Part shown: piece after piece, positions 26,218 to 35,280 of the stretch
How the letters are laid out: each line of letters starts with the position of its first letter
How positions within the stretch are numbered: the first letter of the stretch is position 1
Source: CAVQEG01 sp963711465
GTDB taxonomy: Bacteria > Bacteroidota > Ignavibacteria > OLB7
Direction of reading: 5' to 3'
NCBI GenBank assembly: GCA_963711465.1
Contig: CAVQEG010000001.1
Span: 1,736,001-1,800,000 of the forward strand
Length of the DNA stretch: 64,000 bases
Translations under genes and position numbers: made by a program
The notes under the pieces: generated by a model
The model's input: the letters and a program-made list of their open reading frames with translations, nothing else
Databases searched by the model: none
Told to the model about the DNA's origin: nothing

Positions 26218-28176
26218 ATGAACATGCGTACGACGTTGACGCTATCCGCCTTCATGATGGTAACCGTCAGTGCAATCGCTCTTTGCCAGCAGGCGCCGGC
26301 ACCGGCGGCGCACGCGCAGAGTCTAAGCGTTGCGCCCGAGGCGGCCGGCGGCTCGCGCTCCGACACTGCCCGTCGGTCGCCTGCCGCCGCGCCCACGCCG
26401 CTGGTGCTGCGCGGAGGTGCGGTGCCCACCGGCCTCTCGTCCTGGTACGACTACCAGTCCAACGGCGGCAGCCCCGGGTACATCGCCGTCGACCCCAACG
26501 ACCCGAATCGAATTCACACGGTCATCATGGATTCGCAGGACAACTCGTCGATCACTGCCGCTGGTGACGCACGACACGTCGGCTACGCAATCTCGACCGA
26601 TGGTGGCGCGACCTGGGACCATACCGACAACATTACCGGGAGTGACCCGAGTCTGAAGCTCGGCTACCCGTACGTCAGAGTCTCCCCGTCCGACGGACTT
26701 CCCTACATCGCCGCGCATGGCGACGTGTACAGCATCGGGTCGAATCTCATCGCGATGTACGCCCCGTTCGCCCAGGGTTCGCTCGACTTCGCCTTCACCG
26801 CCGTCACCGACGAAACATCCGCGACCGGCCGCTCCGACGTCATCTGGCCGACGTTTACGTGGATCAGGGGTCAGGACTCAAAGGCGCTCGTCATCGGTTC
26901 GGTGTACTACTCGGGCACCGGCGAATTCCCCGGCCCCCTGCAGTACACCACCGCCGACGTTTCCTCCGGTGACGCCCAGCCGTGGGCCGACATCGGTGAC
27001 AGCATCGTGACGAATACCAGCGGCGGTCGCTACATCGCCGCGACAGCCGACGACGGCACCATCGGCGTCGCCTACTATCGCTTCCGTCTCGATACGAGCG
27101 CGACCGAGAACAGTCTCACCGGAATCTATCTGACCGAAAGCACCGATAACGGCGCCACCTGGTCGTCGCCGACCAAGATCGTCGGCTACGACTTCTCCTA
27201 CACCGATGCGGGGAACATCAATGGCGATCCCGATACGCTGTTCCCCTCGGCGAACGTGGACTTCGTCTACAACGGCAACGATCCACAGATCGTATTCCCG
27301 GCGAACGTGAACGGACTGTACGCGTCGGAAAGCATTTTCCATTGGTCGGCGTCGCACGGTCTCTCCCGCATCGCGACGGTCGATACGACCATCGGCCTTG
27401 GATTGATTAGGGCGTTCGCGACAAAGACACAGCCGAACATGTCGTGGGTCTCCTACCCGACCATTTCGGCCGGCAACGACGGCAACCATCTCGTCGTCGC
27501 CTTCCAGGCCGCGGCGTACCTGGGTGATACGGTCAAAGGACGCAGCTCCGATGGCTTCTACTACTTCCGACTCTGGGGAGTAGGCTCGCCGGACGATGGA
27601 GCGACCTGGGGCGATCCGTTCATGATTCAGGACTTCGGTGGCGGCGAAGGCGACAGCGCCTCGATCGAATACCCCGCCGCAGCGGAGCATGCAGTAGTCG
27701 ACGATCTGGGGAATTTCGGGCTGCGTGTCACCTACGATGCGCGTCGCCAGCCGGGCATGTACTCGTTCACAGCCACGAATATCGACGGCAACGGTACCGA
27801 CGCGGACGTCGGACCATTCGGGCCGATCTTCCAGTACTACCAGGCGATGCAGGTCACGCCGTCGATGTTCGTCGCCGCCGCATCGTCGGCGCCGCGCACC
27901 GGACCCCTGACGCTGAGCACGTCGGTGCGAGTGACACCGAACACCGCATCGGACCGTGCACTCGTGCACTACACGGTGGCCTCGGCCGGCACGGTCGCCG
28001 TTCGCCTGTTCAATGCGATCGGCCAGCCGGTGCGCGAGATCGAGTCATCGCAGCGCGCCTATCCCGGCGGCCATGAGTGTGCCGTCGACCTCGGTGATCT
28101 GCCGTCGGGTGCCTACCGCGTGGTCGTCTACCACGACGGAACGACAACCTCGACGCCGCTCAACGTCGTGCACTGA
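26218..28176 (+). CDS. Secreted BNR-repeat protein with a divergent C-terminal sorting domain
   Basis: The 652-residue protein starts with a hydrophobic signal (about residues 5-22), an Ala/Pro/Ser-rich linker and then a body with at least three Asp-box-type motifs (STDGGATWDHT, STDNGATWSSP, SPDDGATWGDP), as in sialidase-like propellers. The last 80 residues resemble the type IX sorting domain of the preceding protein (VHYTVASAGTVAVRLFNAIG; LPSGAYRVVVYHDG), but the usual YPNP is TPNT. The ATG at 26218 is chosen; it has GGAG 13 bp upstream, and an alternative TTG at 26203 overlaps that site. It is related to the gene before it in layout. Confidence 0.78.
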   Translation: MNMRTTLTLSAFMMVTVSAIALCQQAPAPAAHAQSLSVAPEAAGGSRSDTARRSPAAAPTPLVLRGGAVPTGLSSWYDYQSNGGSPGYIAVDPNDPNRIHTVIMDSQDNSSITAAGDARHVGYAISTDGGATWDHTDNITGSDPSLKLGYPYVRVSPSDGLPYIAAHGDVYSIGSNLIAMYAPFAQGSLDFAFTAVTDETSATGRSDVIWPTFTWIRGQDSKALVIGSVYYSGTGEFPGPLQYTTADVSSGDAQPWADIGDSIVTNTSGGRYIAATADDGTIGVAYYRFRLDTSATENSLTGIYLTESTDNGATWSSPTKIVGYDFSYTDAGNINGDPDTLFPSANVDFVYNGNDPQIVFPANVNGLYASESIFHWSASHGLSRIATVDTTIGLGLIRAFATKTQPNMSWVSYPTISAGNDGNHLVVAFQAAAYLGDTVKGRSSDGFYYFRLWGVGSPDDGATWGDPFMIQDFGGGEGDSASIEYPAAAEHAVVDDLGNFGLRVTYDARRQPGMYSFTATNIDGNGTDADVGPFGPIFQYYQAMQVTPSMFVAAASSAPRTGPLTLSTSVRVTPNTASDRALVHYTVASAGTVAVRLFNAIGQPVREIESSQRAYPGGHECAVDLGDLPSGAYRVVVYHDGTTTSTPLNVVH

Positions 28177-28207
28177 CCCGCGGTCGGCACGCCGGCTGTC
28201 TCTTTCG

Positions 28208-28245
28208 GAGGGCACGGAGATTCCATTCTCCGTGCCCTCTTTGTT
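28208..28245 (+). terminator. Rho-independent terminator after the second propeller gene
   Basis: GAGGGCACGGAGA pairs with TCTCCGTGCCCTC around a 6-nt loop and is followed by TTTGTT, 31 bp past the stop. Confidence 0.88.
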
Positions 28246-28368
28246 CTCCGTGGTTGCCGTCGGTGACCGTCGCATCGCAGAGCCCCCTTGCACGGCGCTC
28301 CGGCCCTGCCGAAATTCCGCCCGCCACACCACCGCCGCCGCCGCATCGACAATCACGGAGTCACGACC

Positions 28369-29910
28369 ATGTTCTCACAGGTTCTCTCGGCCAGTGTCCT
28401 GGGCGTCAACGCCTTCATCATCACCGTCGAAACGCACGTCGAACAGAAGATCTTCGCATTCAACCTGGTGGGGCTGCCCGACAGTGCCGTGCGGGAGAGC
28501 CGCGAGCGCGTGTGGGCAGCGATCTACAACAGCGGCCTTCAGGTTCCCAACCGGAAGTACACGGTCAACCTTGCACCGGCCGACGTGCGCAAGGAAGGAT
28601 CGGCGTTCGACCTTCCCATCGCGCTCGGTCTTCTCGAATCGACGGGGCAGATTCCGCGCGGTGTGCTCGACGACACCATCATCGTCGGAGAGCTGGCGCT
28701 CGACGGTTCGTTGCGTGCTGCAAGGGGAACACTGCCGATCGCGCTGGAGGCACGTCGTCGCGGTATCGGACGACTGATCGTACCGAAACGCAACGCCGAC
28801 GAAGCCGCCATGGTCGACGACGTCACCGTCTTCGGGATGGAGTCGCTGCGCGAGGTCACCGGCTTTCTCAAGAACCGAGTCACCGTCGAGCCGCACCGTG
28901 TCGACCGTCGTGCACTGCTCAACCGGGATGATCGATTCTCGATAGACCTCGCCGACGTCAAGGGGCAGGAGAACGTCAAGCGTGCCTTCGAAGTGGCGGC
29001 CGCCGGCGGACACAACGTGGTGATGGTCGGACCGCCCGGCGCCGGCAAGACCATGATCGCCAAGCGCGTCCCCACCATCCTTCCACCGATGACATTCGAC
29101 GAGGCGGTCGAGACGACGAAGATCCATTCGGTTGCCGGGGTGCTTCCGCCTGGAACGGCACTGGTGACGCGACGTCCATACCGTTCGCCGCATCATACCA
29201 TATCGGATGCCGCACTGGTGGGCGGTGGTGTGGGGATCGCACGCCCGGGGGAGATCTCACTGGCGCACCACGGCGTGCTCTTCCTCGATGAGCTGCCCGA
29301 ATTCGCACGCAACGTCCTGGAGGTGCTGCGTCAGCCGCTCGAGGACAACGTGATCACCATCTCCCGGACGAAGCTGTCGCTGACGTTTCCGTGCAACTTC
29401 ATGCTGGTGGCGTCGATGAATCCGTGCCCCTGCGGGAATTTCGGGAATCCGAATGCGGAGTGTCTCTGCGGTCCGGCGAACATCCAGAAGTACATGACGC
29501 GGATCTCCGGACCGCTGCTCGACCGAATCGACATTCACGTGGAAGTGAGCGCCGTGCGGTATCAGGAACTCGCCTCGCGTCGCCGGGGCGAGACATCCGC
29601 CGCCGTTCGCAAACGCGTCGTCGCCGCGCGCCAGCGTCAGGCCGAACGCTTCGAGGGTCGGCAGGACATCTTCAAGAACGCCGACATGCGTCCGAAGGAC
29701 ATCCGCGAGTACTGTTCGCTCGACCCGGCATCACAGGAGCTGCTCAAGAACGCGATGGAGCGCATCGGCCAGTCTGCCAGAGCGTACGACAAGATTCTGA
29801 AGGTGGCGCGGACGATCGCGGACCTCGCGGGCGAGGAGCGAATTCGCCCGGAACACCTCTCCGAAGCTGTGCAGTACCGCAGTCTCGACCGCGAGTTCTG
29901 GAACATCTGA
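28369..29910 (+). CDS. comM: YifB/ComM-family Mg-chelatase-like AAA ATPase
   Basis: The 513-residue ATPase matches ComM, a hexameric helicase that aids branch migration during natural transformation. An N-terminal Lon-protease-like domain (VGLPDSAVRESRERV, then FDLPIALGLL) precedes the AAA module with GPPGAGKTMIAKRVP, HHTISDAALVGGG and LFLDELPEF. A Cys-rich insert NPCPCGNFGNPNAECLCG is characteristic of the family. The ATG at 28369 with GGAG upstream is used. A comEC homologue is present at 58.3-60.3 kb, so DNA uptake is possible, but a full competence set cannot be shown from this window. Confidence 0.93.
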   Translation: MFSQVLSASVLGVNAFIITVETHVEQKIFAFNLVGLPDSAVRESRERVWAAIYNSGLQVPNRKYTVNLAPADVRKEGSAFDLPIALGLLESTGQIPRGVLDDTIIVGELALDGSLRAARGTLPIALEARRRGIGRLIVPKRNADEAAMVDDVTVFGMESLREVTGFLKNRVTVEPHRVDRRALLNRDDRFSIDLADVKGQENVKRAFEVAAAGGHNVVMVGPPGAGKTMIAKRVPTILPPMTFDEAVETTKIHSVAGVLPPGTALVTRRPYRSPHHTISDAALVGGGVGIARPGEISLAHHGVLFLDELPEFARNVLEVLRQPLEDNVITISRTKLSLTFPCNFMLVASMNPCPCGNFGNPNAECLCGPANIQKYMTRISGPLLDRIDIHVEVSAVRYQELASRRRGETSAAVRKRVVAARQRQAERFEGRQDIFKNADMRPKDIREYCSLDPASQELLKNAMERIGQSARAYDKILKVARTIADLAGEERIRPEHLSEAVQYRSLDREFWNI

Positions 29911-29952
29911 GGCAACCGGTGCCGTGGCACAACCCTTGCAAATCGACCCGTC

Positions 29953-30465
29953 ATGCGCCGACACGCACCGTTTGAAGACCGCAGCGAGGCGGGTCGCGCG
30001 CTCGCGGCCAAGCTGCTGGACTACCGCGATCGCGATGACGTGACGGTCCTCGCACTTCCTCGCGGCGGCGTGCCGGTCGCCTGCGAAGTGTCGCGGGTAC
30101 TGTCGGTTCCGCTCGACCTGTTCCTCGTACGGAAGCTCGGCACGGCGGGTCACGACGAGCTCGCCATGGGTGCGATCGCCACCGGAGACGTCCGTGTGCT
30201 CAATGCAGACGTCGTCTCGGCACTCCACATCGACCAGCGCGCTAATCGACGCCGTCACCGGACGGGAGCTACACCGGCGCGAACTCGAGTACCGCCATCG
30301 ACGTGTGTGGAAATCCGGGACATCGTCGACCATATCGACTGCGCAATCACGCCCGAGCCCGTTGAGGCGCTCGGGTTGTGATACGAGGACGCTTCGCCGA
30401 CGACCGACGAGGAGGTCAGGCTGCTGCTCGATTCCGCGTGGCGCCGGGAATCGGGCCACGAGTAG
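29953..30465 (+). pseudogene. Decayed phosphoribosyltransferase gene
   Basis: The first 95 codons encode the start of a phosphoribosyltransferase (VTVLALPRGGVPVACEV, FLVRKLGTAGHDELAMGAIA, VRVLNADVV). Near 30240 the frame shifts: family-like LIDAVTGRELHRRELEYRHR continues in another frame. The PRPP-binding centre (normally VDDGxATG) is missing. The original frame resumes with a typical C-terminus, ITPEPVEALGL, then TGA at 30379 where the family has Trp, then YEDASPTTDEEVRLLLDSA to the stop at 30465. One frameshift, one internal deletion and one nonsense codon make a functional product unlikely. Genes of this type often accompany dienelactone-hydrolase-like genes, as here. Confidence 0.8.
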
Positions 30466-30650
30466 CTCGAAGCGGTCCCGCACACCGGTCCGCTCCGATA
30501 ACGGTCCCGGGTGCTGACGCTTGCTCTGACCCTGGACCGAACGCTCGGCACGGATCGTGCGCATCTGCTCGTATGCGGAGCCGGGCAACGCGGACCATCG
30601 ACGGCCGACCTGGTGAGCAGTGCCGATCGAACAATTGACGGAGGTTGACA

Positions 30651-31847
30651 ATGGACACAGAATCTGAATCCGAACGCACCGACCTGAGTGGACTGCTCGG
30701 TGGAACCCTCGCCGGCATGGCGATCGGCGCCTGCGCGATGTATGTGCTCGACCCCGATCGGGGCCGGCGGCGCCGGGCACTGCTGCGTGACCAGGCGCGA
30801 CACGTGTTGCACGAGGCACGCGATGGCGTCGGCATCACCGCGCGCGATGTTTCCAACCGAACGACCGGGCTCTTCGCGTGGCTGGCAAGCATGGTGCGCC
30901 CGGAGCACCCGTCGGTCGAGACGCTCGAAGCTCGTGTGCGCTCGGCGCTGGGACACGCCGTCAGCCATCCGCGCGCAATCCGTGTCGCGGTCGACGGCCA
31001 GCGCGTCGTCCTGCAGGGCGACGTGCTCGCCGACGAACTCAATGCGCTGCTGCGTCGCGTGGCGTCGGTCCAGGGCGTGCGACTGGTCAACAATCAGCTC
31101 TCGGTGCACGAGACACCGAGCGGCGTTGCATCGCTGCAGAATGGGTCGGCGCGCACTTCGAAGTCCCCGAGTCGTGGCTGGTCGCCCACCGAGCGGCTCG
31201 TCGTCGGCGCATTCGGAAGTGCGCTCGCGGCCTATGGCCTGACGCGCGACGGACGGTTGGGCAGCGCGGTGGCAACGCTCGGAACCGGCGCGCTGCTGCG
31301 AGCGGCGACCAACCTCGACCTCGGCAGTCTCACCGGCCTCGGACAGGCGGCCGGCATGGTCTCGATTCAGAAAACCATCAATGTGAATACCTCGGTCGAT
31401 CGCGTCTACCGCTTCTGGCGAAACGTGGAGAACTTCGGCCGTTTCATGTCGCACGTCGACGAGGTGCGTGATCTCGGCGACGGCATCTCCCGCTGGCGCG
31501 TTGCCGGACCGGCCGGTTACTCCGCAGAGTGGGACGCGGCCATCACCGCCGAGAAGCCGAATTCCCTCATCGCCTGGCGCACCGTCGGCCAGCCGAGCGT
31601 CGAGAACTCCGGCAGTATCAGGTTTCAGCAGGTGTCCGAGGGCCACACCCGCGTCGACATTCATCTGCAGTATCGTCCCCCGGTCGGAGCGATCGGCCAC
31701 TTCATCAACAATCTGTTCGGCACCGATCCACTGCACTCTATGGAGGAAGACCTCGCGCGGCTCAAGTCCCTCCTCGAGAAGGGCAAGACGAGCATCAACG
31801 GACATGAAATCTGGCTGGAGGACATATCGGGAGAGGAGAAGCAGTGA
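30651..31847 (+). CDS. BON-SRPBCC two-domain membrane-anchored protein
   Basis: The 398-residue protein begins with an acidic head and one hydrophobic, Gly/Ala-rich segment (about residues 12-32). Residues about 80-140 resemble a BON domain, a lipid-binding fold usual in envelope proteins (VRSALGHAVSHPRAIRVAVD; VVLQGDVLADELNALLRRVA). Residues about 240-375 resemble the SRPBCC/polyketide-cyclase fold (TSVDRVYRFWRNVENFGRFM; LQYRPPVGAIGHF). A second hydrophobic patch lies near 180-215. The ATG at 30651 with a GGAGG site is preferred to a TTG six bases upstream. The ligand is unknown. Its stop codon overlaps the GTG start of the next gene. Confidence 0.72.
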   Translation: MDTESESERTDLSGLLGGTLAGMAIGACAMYVLDPDRGRRRRALLRDQARHVLHEARDGVGITARDVSNRTTGLFAWLASMVRPEHPSVETLEARVRSALGHAVSHPRAIRVAVDGQRVVLQGDVLADELNALLRRVASVQGVRLVNNQLSVHETPSGVASLQNGSARTSKSPSRGWSPTERLVVGAFGSALAAYGLTRDGRLGSAVATLGTGALLRAATNLDLGSLTGLGQAAGMVSIQKTINVNTSVDRVYRFWRNVENFGRFMSHVDEVRDLGDGISRWRVAGPAGYSAEWDAAITAEKPNSLIAWRTVGQPSVENSGSIRFQQVSEGHTRVDIHLQYRPPVGAIGHFINNLFGTDPLHSMEEDLARLKSLLEKGKTSINGHEIWLEDISGEEKQ

Positions 31848-32512
31848 ATTCGTCGATTGAACAGCTCGTCGAGATTCCTACCGCGGGCGTCGTGCTCGAG
31901 GGCGACCTGCGCGTGCCCGCCGGAGCCGCCGGCATCGTCGTGTTCGCTCACGGAAGCGGCAGCAGCCGCCACTCGCCACGGAATCGCTTCGTGGCCGGTG
32001 CGCTCAACGATGCAGGGCTCGGCACGCTGCTGATGGATCTGCTCACGGCTGATGAGGAGCGTGTCGATGAGCGAACCCGACATCTGCGCTTCGACATTCC
32101 AATGCTGGCCAACCGCCTTGCCGGCGCCACCGACTGGCTCGCCGAGAACACCGAAACGGCATCGCTGCGCGTGGGCTACTTCGGTGCAAGCACTGGCGGC
32201 GGCGCAGCACTGATGGCCGCCGCAGCGCGACCGCGAAGCATCGGCGCGGTGGTCTCGCGCGGAGGACGGCCGGACCTCGCCGGGGAATCACTCGCTGCGG
32301 TCAGTGCCCCGACGCTCCTGCTCGTGGGCGAACACGACAGACCCGTGATCGAGATGAATCGCGACGCGATTCGCTCGATGCGATGCCAGGTCGAGTTGAA
32401 AATCGTGCCCCGCGCCACACACCTGTTCGAGGAACCCGGCACGCTCGAAGAGGTGGCGCACCTTGCCGCCGAGTGGTTCACGCAGCACCTGGCACCGGTC
32501 GCCGACGTGTAG
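31844..32512 (+). CDS. Dienelactone-hydrolase-like alpha/beta hydrolase
   Basis: The 222-residue enzyme has the alpha/beta-hydrolase layout: oxyanion region FAHGSGSSRHSPRNR, nucleophile elbow GYFGASTGGGAAL (Ser), acid LVGEHDRPV (Asp) and a C-terminal ATHLFEEP (His). It starts with GTG inside GTGA, overlapping the stop of the BON-SRPBCC gene by 4 bp, with GAGAGGAGAAG just upstream, so the two are translationally coupled. The family hydrolyses small esters or lactones; the substrate is not known. In other bacteria this hydrolase is found next to or fused with a phosphoribosyltransferase, whose decayed gene lies upstream. Confidence 0.83.
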   Translation: MNSSIEQLVEIPTAGVVLEGDLRVPAGAAGIVVFAHGSGSSRHSPRNRFVAGALNDAGLGTLLMDLLTADEERVDERTRHLRFDIPMLANRLAGATDWLAENTETASLRVGYFGASTGGGAALMAAAARPRSIGAVVSRGGRPDLAGESLAAVSAPTLLLVGEHDRPVIEMNRDAIRSMRCQVELKIVPRATHLFEEPGTLEEVAHLAAEWFTQHLAPVADV

Positions 32513-32769
32513 TGCAGCCCGCGGGGGACACCGCCATCATCGCGTGGATTCCCGTCGGAAACATCCGTTGATCGCCCGGCGCATCGTTCCGGAGCGATCC
32601 GTATCTTCGCGCCGTCGCATCACCGCGAGGCCCTCTGCCCGATTACCCCCACTGCGGTGCTGCTACGGCTCGCGGCCACGTCGCCGCGACTCCTCACCGG
32701 GGTCCCCGAATTCCATTCGTCAATTTTTCCGTTCCGGTTTCCCACACGCAGTCAACCCGCCCTACGCCC

Positions 32770-35178
32770 ATGAACAACGCACACGGTGCCAACGGCGTCG
32801 AAACCCGCCTGCGCGCCGGCACCACGTCCACGCAACCCTCGAGCACGTCGCGTACTGCCGCGGCTGAACCGACGGCCGCCCCCTCCGCGCAACCGACTTC
32901 CCCAGCACGCCAGCGCGTGCGAACCGATGCCGGCATCACTGCCGAACCCGAGCGACGCGGCGATCACTCCGCACTCGGCGCCATCGGAGTCAACGTTATC
33001 GGACTCGACCGACCGGGTCGCGCGCTGGAGACGATCTGCAGAAGCCACCTTCCGGTGCTCGATGCGATGGGAATTCCGATGGCCATCAACGACGTCGATG
33101 ACGCCTCGACGGAGCTCGATCTGCCGCACCGCGTCAACCTCGTCTGCATCGACCCGGGGATGCACTACGCCATGCTCGAGCGCACCCGCGGCGCACACCT
33201 CGACGGGCACTACACCGTCGGTTTGTGGACCTGGGATACCGACAGCGTGCCGGAGCACTGGGACGATCTGTTCGCCTGGTATGATGAAATCTGGGTGCCG
33301 GGCACCGTCAGCGCCGAGATCATCGCCGCAGCCGCGCCGATCCCCGTCGTGTCGATGCCGGTACGCATCGACACCGAATCCACCGATGTGGCGAGAGGAC
33401 GCAGCATTCTCGGCTCGGACGATGGCGAATTCACGTTCCTCGCCCTGGTCGACATGCGCCTTCCCATCGACGAGCAGCATCCGTTCGGTGTCGTCGATGC
33501 CTTCCGGCACGCGTTCCTCCCGAGCGACGGCGTGCGACTGGTGATCCGCTGCGCCCATGCGCAGGCCGCGCCCGCCACCTTCCAGCGACTCTGCGACGCC
33601 GCGCACGGCCACGCCATCACCGTCGATGCCGAAGAGTCGGTCGACGATACGCGTGACGCCATCGCCGCGTGTGACGCATTCGTCGCGTTGCATCGGTTCG
33701 ACGCGATGGGCCTCGATGTCGCCGAAGCGATCGCCGGTGCACGGCCGGTGATCGCGACGACGTCGGCCGCCGCACCTGATCTCTTTGCGGCTCCCGGCGT
33801 GTGCTGGGTCCGTGGCGAGATCCACGTCGGCGCCGCGGGCCGGGTCCATCGGATCGAGGCAAGCATCGAAGACGCAGCCGCCCACATGCAGCGCCTCGCC
33901 TCCGATCCCGTCGCGGCCGAACAGTTCGGACTCTCCGCGCGGGAAGCGTTTCGCGCCATTCGCGCCGACGATCGGATCGCACGACGGCTGATGGAGCGGC
34001 TCGAGACGATCGGTCGCTGCGGAACGCGCGACGGTCGTCTTCGCGACGCGCGCTCCGCGCAAGATGCCTGGGATGCGCAGCTTTCCCGCCTGGCCGAGAT
34101 CATTGCCTCGTTCATACCCGAGGGAGCCACTGCCGTCGTTGCAACGGGAGGTCGCCGCGAACATCTGCCGGACATCCCCGGCGCCACCCTCGCTCCGTTT
34201 CCGCAGCTGAACGGACGCTATGCCGACATCCGGCCGGCCGACGAAGCGGCGGTCATCGAGCTCATCGAATCGACCCGGAGCGCGGGTGCACAGTACCTCG
34301 TGATTCCTGCCTCGGAGTCGTGGTGGTTTGCGCAGTATCCCCTTCTCGAAGAACGGATCGAGGAGCACTACGTGCGAATCTGGAATGACGAGACGTGCAT
34401 CGTCTTTCAGCTGGGTGGCTCCTCCGACGGCACGCGCCGCGATGACGATCTGCAGAACCTGATTCGCCAGATGGCCTCGCGCATCGAGGAACTCTCCAGT
34501 CGCGAAACGCAACTGCGGGAAATGCTCGAACAGGTTCAGTCAGAACTGCGAACCCGCGACTCCGATCCCGTGCCGCCGCCCGGTGCGTCGGCGCGACCCG
34601 AAGACACCGCACCTCGACCCGAAGACACCGCACCTCGACCCGACCCGCTCAAGAACGAGCGCCCGGAGGACGTGCGCGAATGGGTTCGTCAATGGCAGCA
34701 GAATGAGCGGAACCGCATCGGTGGCGATGCCGGCACCGGTCGCGAAGCCACCGACGAGATCCAGCTCCTGTCGCACATCCAGATGGCCGTGCGTGCCAGT
34801 GTCCCTGAAGGTGCGACAATCGTCGTGGCCAGCGGCGGAGACGGGCGACTGGTGGACTTCGAGGAACGGACCGGCTGGCACTTTCCGCAGGACGACGAGG
34901 GCCTTCCGACGCAGTTCTACCCCGACAACAGTGGTCGCGCAATTCTGGCTATCGAGAAGCTGCGTGCAATGGGTGGTGACTTCCTGCTGATTCCGTCTGC
35001 GGCGTTCTGGATCTTCGACCACTACGGCGATCTTCGCGAGCATCTCGACGGCAAGTACCGACACGTGTGGGACGACGAGACCTGCGTGATCTTCGAGATG
35101 ACACCCCCGGCGGACGTCAACGAATCGGCTCGTTCCCAGAGCAGCCGCATCCGCGGAATGTTCGGTCGCAGAAGGTAG
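32770..35178 (+). CDS. Glycosyltransferase family 4-like protein with duplicated C-terminal module
   Basis: The 802-residue protein has a low-complexity Ala/Thr/Pro-rich head (about 70 residues). About residues 72-430 are glycosyltransferase-like, with NVIGLDRPGRALETICR, GLWTWDTDSVPEHW and the acceptor-side ALHRFDAMGLDVAEAIAGA, as in GT-B enzymes of polysaccharide synthesis. The C-terminal part has two copies of a module of about 115 residues: around 450-555 (AQYLVIPASESWWFAQYPLL) and 675-785 (DFLLIPSAAFWIFDHYGDLR), each followed by a W-N/D-DETC-I/V-F motif. A coiled-coil segment (IRQMASRIEELSSRETQLRE) and a short tandem repeat separate them. The module's role is unknown. Confidence 0.72.
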   Translation: MNNAHGANGVETRLRAGTTSTQPSSTSRTAAAEPTAAPSAQPTSPARQRVRTDAGITAEPERRGDHSALGAIGVNVIGLDRPGRALETICRSHLPVLDAMGIPMAINDVDDASTELDLPHRVNLVCIDPGMHYAMLERTRGAHLDGHYTVGLWTWDTDSVPEHWDDLFAWYDEIWVPGTVSAEIIAAAAPIPVVSMPVRIDTESTDVARGRSILGSDDGEFTFLALVDMRLPIDEQHPFGVVDAFRHAFLPSDGVRLVIRCAHAQAAPATFQRLCDAAHGHAITVDAEESVDDTRDAIAACDAFVALHRFDAMGLDVAEAIAGARPVIATTSAAAPDLFAAPGVCWVRGEIHVGAAGRVHRIEASIEDAAAHMQRLASDPVAAEQFGLSAREAFRAIRADDRIARRLMERLETIGRCGTRDGRLRDARSAQDAWDAQLSRLAEIIASFIPEGATAVVATGGRREHLPDIPGATLAPFPQLNGRYADIRPADEAAVIELIESTRSAGAQYLVIPASESWWFAQYPLLEERIEEHYVRIWNDETCIVFQLGGSSDGTRRDDDLQNLIRQMASRIEELSSRETQLREMLEQVQSELRTRDSDPVPPPGASARPEDTAPRPEDTAPRPDPLKNERPEDVREWVRQWQQNERNRIGGDAGTGREATDEIQLLSHIQMAVRASVPEGATIVVASGGDGRLVDFEERTGWHFPQDDEGLPTQFYPDNSGRAILAIEKLRAMGGDFLLIPSAAFWIFDHYGDLREHLDGKYRHVWDDETCVIFEMTPPADVNESARSQSSRIRGMFGRRR
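34594..34642 (+). repeat. 21-bp in-frame tandem repeat (RPEDTAP)
   Basis: CGACCCGAAGACACCGCACC plus one more base is repeated exactly at 34594-34614 and 34615-34635, and a partial copy follows. It encodes RPEDTAPRPEDTAPRP in the linker between the two C-terminal modules of the glycosyltransferase, so copy-number change would alter linker length without breaking the frame. Confidence 0.85.
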
Positions 35179-35191
35179 GCGTCGACCGTGA

Positions 35192-35224
35192 CCGGCTGCG
35201 TCGCTGCAATTGCGACGCAGCCGG
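35192..35224. terminator. Hairpin between two convergent genes
   Basis: CCGGCTGCGTCGC pairs perfectly with GCGACGCAGCCGG around a 7-nt loop. It sits 14 bp after the glycosyltransferase stop and 57 bp before the ppiB stop. No T-run is present on either side. Confidence 0.6.
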
Positions 35225-35280
35225 ATCGGTCCCGGATGCGGTCGGCCGATCGAACGGCCGGTGATGGATCGAGCCGTCGC

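Noticed and set aside
30255..31805. 516-residue minus-strand frame across the BON-SRPBCC gene
   Set aside because: It is Arg/Ser-rich, has no motifs, and the plus strand holds a gene with domains, a ribosome-binding site and a coupled neighbour.
32752..34512. 586-residue minus-strand frame opposite the glycosyltransferase
   Set aside because: The plus-strand protein has glycosyltransferase motifs and a duplicated module; the minus frame shows none.
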